Source of the DNA: Iris pallida
Taxonomy: Eukaryota > Streptophyta > Magnoliopsida > Asparagales > Iridaceae
Direction: 5' to 3'
DNA length: 64,000 bases
NCBI GenBank assembly: GCA_029216955.1
Contig: JANAVB010023997.1
Coordinates: 585,501-649,500 of the forward strand
The notes beneath the pieces were generated by a model. It was not told the origin of the DNA, did not search any database, and saw only the letters and a list, made by a program, of their open reading frames with translations. Within the stretch, counting starts at the first letter, position 1. Every line of letters starts with the position of its first letter. Shown here in pieces: positions 58,928 to 64,000 of the stretch. A program made the translations under genes and the position numbers.

Positions 58928-60240
58928 TTGACCATGTCCTCTGGGTGCGGGCCCCCTCTACTGAAAATTCCTCTGCCTGTTCTGGATCAGGGCTTGGGCT
59001 TGGGCATACTGCTGCGGTCTCTGCTGCTGGAATGCCTGGGCCTATGTCGGCAATGGCCTCGAGAATGGGTACTGCAGCTGCTGCTGCTACTGGACTGGTG
59101 CTGGTCCTCTAACTGAAGGACTAGAGAAGGCCGATGAACTCCTCCTGTTCAGGCAGTTCCCAACCCTGTGGTCTGGGGCACCACAAACCAAGCACAAACC
59201 TTGTGCTCTGCGACACTCTGATACCACGTGCCCCGGCTTCCTGCAGTGTGAACATCCCACTGTGGAAGACTGCTTCTGCTTCTGCTGCTGAGGGTGCGTC
59301 GGGGTGGAATGCTGAACCGACGTCACTGAGGCTGCCCGCCTCGGAGCTCCAATAGTCAAAGCCCTGGCTGCCGGGGCTGGGGTTGATGACTGATTCATCT
59401 GGCCGTGGGATCGCTTCCGACCTCCGGTCCTATCCACGATCCTCTGGGAGGTATACTCATGCCTCCGGGCTGCTCTCAATAAAGCATCAAAAGTCTGATG
59501 CTTAAACTGCTCCACTGCTAACAAGATCTCAAAGTGAAGTCCCTGCTGGAATTGCTGGGCTCTATCGAACTCGGTCGCCACCAAGGTGGGAGCAAACCGA
59601 CTAAGCCTGGAGAACTCGGCCGCATATTCATCGACCGTCCTGACCATCTGCTTCAGATTGGTTAACCTCGTCTGTAGATCGTACCGAGCTACAGCATCAA
59701 AATACTTGGTCTAGAATCTCTCCCTGAATACTGCCCATAAAATAGGAGCCACTAAACCATTGGCCTGCGCTGCCCACCAGCTGCGGGTAAGATCTAGTAA
59801 CTGCAGGCGCACTACAGCCACCTTCTCGTTCTTTGGAGTCCTGGCTGCTTCTAGAATCACCTCTGTGTCCTGAAGCCATGCATCTGCAGCGATCGCATCT
59901 TCACTGCCGTCGAAAAAGGGAGGGTTCAAGCGCTTGAAGCTGTTGGCCGCGCTATTACTCTGATGACCTCCTCGGGTTAAAGCGTCTGCCACCGCCTGGT
60001 GCAAGGCATCTCCTCGACGATCCTGGGAAGCTAATAGTGACCTGATGAGACCCACCAAAGTGCCATCATCAGGCTCTACAGGCTGGACGGGCTGAAATGG
60101 TGGCTCTCCTCCAGTAGGCATGACTCTGGAGGCTACTCCTGAATGTTGGGCTTGATCTCCGGGTTGCTGTTGGTCCACGGGAGGTGCTCCGCCTTGCTGA
60201 TCGGCAGATCTAGGAACAATGCCGCTGAAGAAGACAACAT
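58928..60240 (-). pseudogene. Gag (element 2), nonsense-disrupted
   Basis: A Pro/Gln-rich N-terminus (DQQQPGDQAQHSGVASRVMP), the gag core (FDGSEDAIAADAWLQDTEVI, LQLLDLTRSWWAAQANGLVA, LKQMVRTVDEYAAEFSRLS), zinc knuckle CSHCRKPGHVVSEC and CLVCGAPDHRVGNC. A TAG at 59709-59711 replaces the Gln of RFQTKYF seen in element 1. More stops lie at 59087 and in the Gln-rich stretch up to protease. The ATG used by element 1 reads CTG here, so the start itself is lost. Confidence 0.85.
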
Positions 60241-60392
60241 AGGGAACAATAAGGAAGGTCCAAGACAGATCAACGATACAAGCATGTGATCAAGTCGAGA
60301 ATCTCAGGGATTAGAAGATACGGGCAGAGATCAAAGGCGGGTGCTGATTGAGACATATATTCGGTAAACCCTCACATATTTTGATTCACAAG

Positions 60393-60418
60393 ACCTGCAT
60401 GGGCCACCACTAAAACCA
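60393..60418 (-). other. Primer-binding-site-like block (element 2)
   Basis: Minus sense TGGTTTTAGTGGTGGCCCAT then GCAGGT directly inside the 5' LTR. It differs from element 1 at only one or two bases. Confidence 0.55.
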
Positions 60419-62970
60419 TGTAACGCCCCCAGAACCAAAATACTGGAGAGCGGGGGCGTACATAGCCAGCTACGTATAGTGAAGTGCAACCCACCTCGCT
60501 ATACGGTCACGGTTGTCTAGATACATGGGGGTTTAACTACAAGCCAACAGTCTCCTATGGTCATGAACAAGCCTATTGTCTCAATCTCAAGCAAGCAATA
60601 ATAGTTACAAGATGTCAGAACACCAAATATATAATAGCAAGGCGTCCCATACATTACATATTGGATGATCATGAAGCTAGTCGTACAAAATGTCAAGACT
60701 AGCAAGAGTTCAGTCGTACATGATCAACCCTAGGATCTGTCAATCATGTTACAGCCCGTAGGCAGACAGTAAGTAAAGGTGCAATCGAGCTAACACGTGC
60801 TCGTCGGCTAAACGCCTCAAAAGAATAATTTTACAATAAAGTGGGAGGACAAAAAGAAACCCACTCGTTGCCAGGGTTACGTCTTGTGGTCACCATCTGG
60901 CTGGAAGTTAGGTGGATCCTCTGGTGCTGCTCCGATATCTGGCCACACAAAACCAGCTGGGTCAAACCCCAGAAAGAGCAAGTGCCACAAAGGAGGCTTC
61001 ACTTAGGAACTAAAACCAGCATATCACAATAAAATATTAAGATAATAAATAAAGAACTGATAATAGTAGAGATAACAACAGTAAACTGAGTACGAGAAAA
61101 CCATTCAAGTAGCCAGGTCATAACCCTTAAACCAAACAAGGACCGGGGTTGCAGCCCTTCACCTGAATAGAAACCCGTCTCAAATACTATTGGTACAGTG
61201 AAGACAATAAACGAAGAGAGGACACAGAACTGCTCCGGAAGCCAGGTTACAACCCTTAAACCAAACAAGGACCGGGGTTGTAACCCTTCGTCTGAACAAA
61301 ACTGGACCCCTGATCTTTATTGTTAAGGCCAGTATAAATAATTAATCATGCTGTTGAAGTAAGGTAAAACATGACGAGCTTGGCATGGGGTGCAATAAGA
61401 CAATAAACGAAGAGAGGACACAGAACTGCTCCGAAAGCCAGGTTACAACCCTTAAACCAAACAAGGACCGGGGTTGTAACCCTTCGCCTGAACAGAACTG
61501 GACCCCTGATCGTTATTGTTAGGACAAGCACAATTAATCATGTCATGTCACAATCTTGTACAGGATCGGAACAAGACTAAGCTGGGATAAACTCCATCCA
61601 ATCAATCACGGCCAATCAAGAGTACGGCTTGATACTTTTAACTAACTAGGGTTATCACAGGCCTAGTTACTAGCAAGATGCAATGAGATTATCCTAACAG
61701 CCACAAGCCCTGCAGACCATCCGGTTATCCAGGTCGAATGTCCGTTTATGGAGAATGCAACACGTGACTGTGTGCTAGAAATATGCCCTACTCGTCGGTA
61801 GGCTACAAGTCCACTTAATGCGCCCAGATAACGGGATTGCCTGTAGCTGGAAATCTCTTCATGTCTACTGAATTATTCTAGTTTATTAGCCTTAGTCAAT
61901 TACTTTAGATATCCCTGACTGTGGTACTCAGGGATCCCTGTCCTAGACATGATGCAAACATTACCGGTTCATTTTGTACAAATACAATCACCCACGGTGT
62001 CCAGGCCATTCAATTCTGTCACGACATGCTAGCCGTCGCAACCGCATTCGAGATATATATCATGTCAAATTCACTGTCAAGAGTGCGCCACGACGGGTCA
62101 CTATCATGTCATGCCATTATTTAAAATTAACATTTAACCTGGTATAAGCGTGTATGCAATAACTAAATATAAACATGGTACAAGAGTTATGGAGGAATCA
62201 TGCGGCTCAGGGAGACGGGGCATAACTTCCACATACGAACTTAAAATGAGGTGTTCTAGAGATATTCGGAAAGGCAAGACAAAGATCTTTAACTTTCATG
62301 TTTTAAGTTTTTCGAAATTCTGGCTAGAAAATAGCTTAACTTGGCAAAAACAGTCATTATGTGCACTTTTTATGCCAAAAATTCAATTCTGCATAAAATA
62401 CGAAAAATGGGAGGGTTCTAGCATAAAATTTTACATTCTGGGTACCATCCAGCGTAAAATATGCAATTTCAGGATTTTCTGCGTAAAATCTTACATTCTG
62501 GATGATATCCAGCGTAAAATACGCAATTCCAGGGTTCCCTGCGTAAAATCTTACATTCTGGATGATATCCAGCGTAAAATACGCAATTCCAGGATTCCCT
62601 GCGTAAAATCTTACATTCTGGATGAAATCTAGCGTAAAATACGCAATTCCAGGATTCCCTGCATAAAATCTTACATTCTGGATGAAATCCAGCGTAAAAT
62701 ATGCAATTCCAGGGTTCCCTGCGTAAAATCTCACTCAGCCGACATGAAAAATCCAAAAAACTTGTTTTGGCCATAAAAACTTCATTTTAACTCGAAATGA
62801 GGTGAATCAAAAACCAAATTCACACGAAATTTTGTGCTCTTGCTGATGGAACTATTAGTTTTCGAAAATAACAAGTTTTAGTATATCAAAACCAAGAAAA
62901 CTCCATGAACTAAAAGTTATGAAGTAGATCCAGAAGAATCTATCCATCAAAATTAAAAACTCCAAGTTCT
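60419..62970 (-). repeat. 5' LTR of Tekay-like element 2 (interrupted)
   Basis: Nearly identical to 52514-55040. It breaks off after CTCCAAGTTCT at 62970, where another element's LTR starts; the 3' LTR continues as AAAGAGGCTT at the equivalent point. Confidence 0.9.
62440..62735. repeat. 60-bp tandem array in LTR of element 2 (5' copy)
   Basis: Five near-identical 60-bp units, homologous to 54532-54790 but without the internal 26-bp loss. Confidence 0.9.
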
Positions 62971-64000
62971 TGTCACGACCCGCTCCCGAATAATCGGACA
63001 CGAGTCGGACACGCCCAGCCTTCGTCGTTAGACACGACGAAGTAAGCTGTACCAAGCTAGGGAAAACTAACCAGATAAACATGAAAGTATAGAATCACAG
63101 CATCTAAAAACATATCCCAGAATGATCACCATAATCCACAAATCCAGATATCATAATGTACCAAAGTCAACATGAATGAAAAGTGCTATGAACTCTAAAG
63201 TCAATACCTCAAGTAAAGCTAAGTAATCTAAACCTGAAGCCTCAAGCTAAGCCTCATCCTGCTCAGCTAAATCCTGGGCTCTGGCCCATAGAGTAGAACA
63301 ATGTCCTGCAAGCATACCTGCAACATATCATATTCAGGAGCGGAGCAAAGTACAGTTCTAGGTAAGGAAACATGAACATGATATGAACAGGGTACAGGAG
63401 TACAGGAAAATGAAATACAGGAATGAACATGAAAGTACAGGAACTATAGTACATGAATGAGTACAGGAGTATAGTACATGAATGTAAAGTACAGGAACAT
63501 GTAAAGTACAGGAATGAAACTATAATCCTGAAGTACCAGACATGACAAGTGCACAATATCGAAATACATCTAGTCCATGTGACCGGCTGGGGTGAGTACA
63601 GGAGCATGCACAGGAGTACATGAATATGGTACGACTTAGGACCCGCGTGCACAGTGCGAGGCCTAAGCTAGGTACAGGAATATATAGTAACCGGGATTGG
63701 TCACATGGCTAGTGTATTTCCCCACCCGACACTAATAAGTACAAGAGCAAGGGTACAGGAATACATGAGTACAAGAGTACATGATATCGTGCCATGACGT
63801 GTCACAAGAAAGCATACAAGAATGTAAATGCACAAAACCGTAGAAAAGTACTTGCCTTTGCTCCGGGAAAGTACAAGTAGGCAAAAGAGCTGGATGATCT
63901 CCTGTATGTAATAATGATGTGTACAAGTTGGTTAATAACTGCTAATTCTAAATGGTTTATCAAAAGATTCTAATCCTGATTTAAACATATTATTCAAACC
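62971..64000 (-). repeat. LTR of a further minus-strand Ty3-type element (cut by window edge)
   Basis: Starts TGTCACGACCCGCTCCCG, the same terminal form (LTR 3' end in minus sense) as the other Ty3 LTRs here, and interrupts the 5' LTR of element 2. Degenerate AGTACAGGAATGA-type repeats fill about 63350-63800. The predicted target duplication is GTTCT (62966-62970), with its partner beyond the window. Confidence 0.65.

Larger units (their letters stand above)
52514..62970 (-). mobile_element. Tekay/Del-like Ty3 chromovirus 2, minus strand, 5' LTR interrupted
   Basis: 3' LTR 52514-55420, interior 55421-60418, 5' LTR 60419-62970. The last is cut by another LTR element at 62971, so about 370-380 bp of it must lie beyond the window. 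Coding order right to left is gag, protease, RT, RNase H, integrase, chromodomain-like tail. The two LTRs are nearly identical over the shared part, which suggests a fairly recent insertion. The coding frame nevertheless has several nonsense codons and at least one frameshift. Confidence 0.9.

Overview
This window is plant nuclear DNA made almost entirely of nested, decaying LTR retrotransposons. I see no complete host gene, tRNA, rRNA or CRISPR array. The plant assignment rests on lineages known only from plants: a Tat-lineage Ty3/gypsy element with a second RNase H, long-LTR chromodomain (Tekay/Del-like) Ty3 elements, Ty1/copia elements, PIF/Harbinger remnants, and one exon of a plant ROP/RAC GTPase. 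The species cannot be told from the sequence.

Layout, left to right. 1-4945: 5' end of a minus-strand Ty3 element (gag open and cut by the window edge, then a 3.9 kb LTR), inserted into a copia reverse transcriptase. 4946-9054: copia debris in the unusual order pol, LTR, gag, with a hairpin-rich array after pol. 9055-31218: one minus-strand Tat-lineage element (truncated 3' LTR, oppositely oriented accessory gene, tandem-repeat 3' region, IN, second RNase H, RT, protease, gag, primer-binding site, 5' LTR). It is split by a plus-strand Tekay-like element (10253-20096) with 2.7 kb LTRs and a near-matching 5 bp target duplication. 31219-34582: PIF/Harbinger remnants (Myb/SANT-like ORF and transposase C-terminus) flanking a ROP GTPase exon. 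34583-37080: minus-strand copia with most of pol deleted, interrupted at 37081 by an LTR element here called X (37081-39172 plus 50114-52513). X contains a complete LARD-like non-autonomous element (39173-50108; two 4.4 kb LTRs, a 2 kb non-coding interior, perfect CTTAT target duplication) and a second, minus-strand Tekay-like element (52514-62970). The latter's 5' LTR is itself interrupted at 62971 by another LTR that runs off the window. On the right side the nesting is at least four levels deep.

How the parts relate. The left element, both Tekay-like elements and the LARD share the same 18-nt block just downstream of the 5' LTR. Both Tekay-like elements and the LARD also share a pre-polypurine-tract motif, so the LARD could be moved in trans by Tekay-like proteins. 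The two Tekay-like copies carry different sets of nonsense codons in the same reading frame. The strongest leads for something undescribed are: a hairpin array with compensating stem changes after copia pol; a strictly spaced dyad (arms of 10-11, loop of 19) kept in otherwise diverged LTRs; clusters of a GCCGCATG motif shared by a Tat element and the Tekay element nested in it; and the intron-bearing antisense gene in the Tat element.
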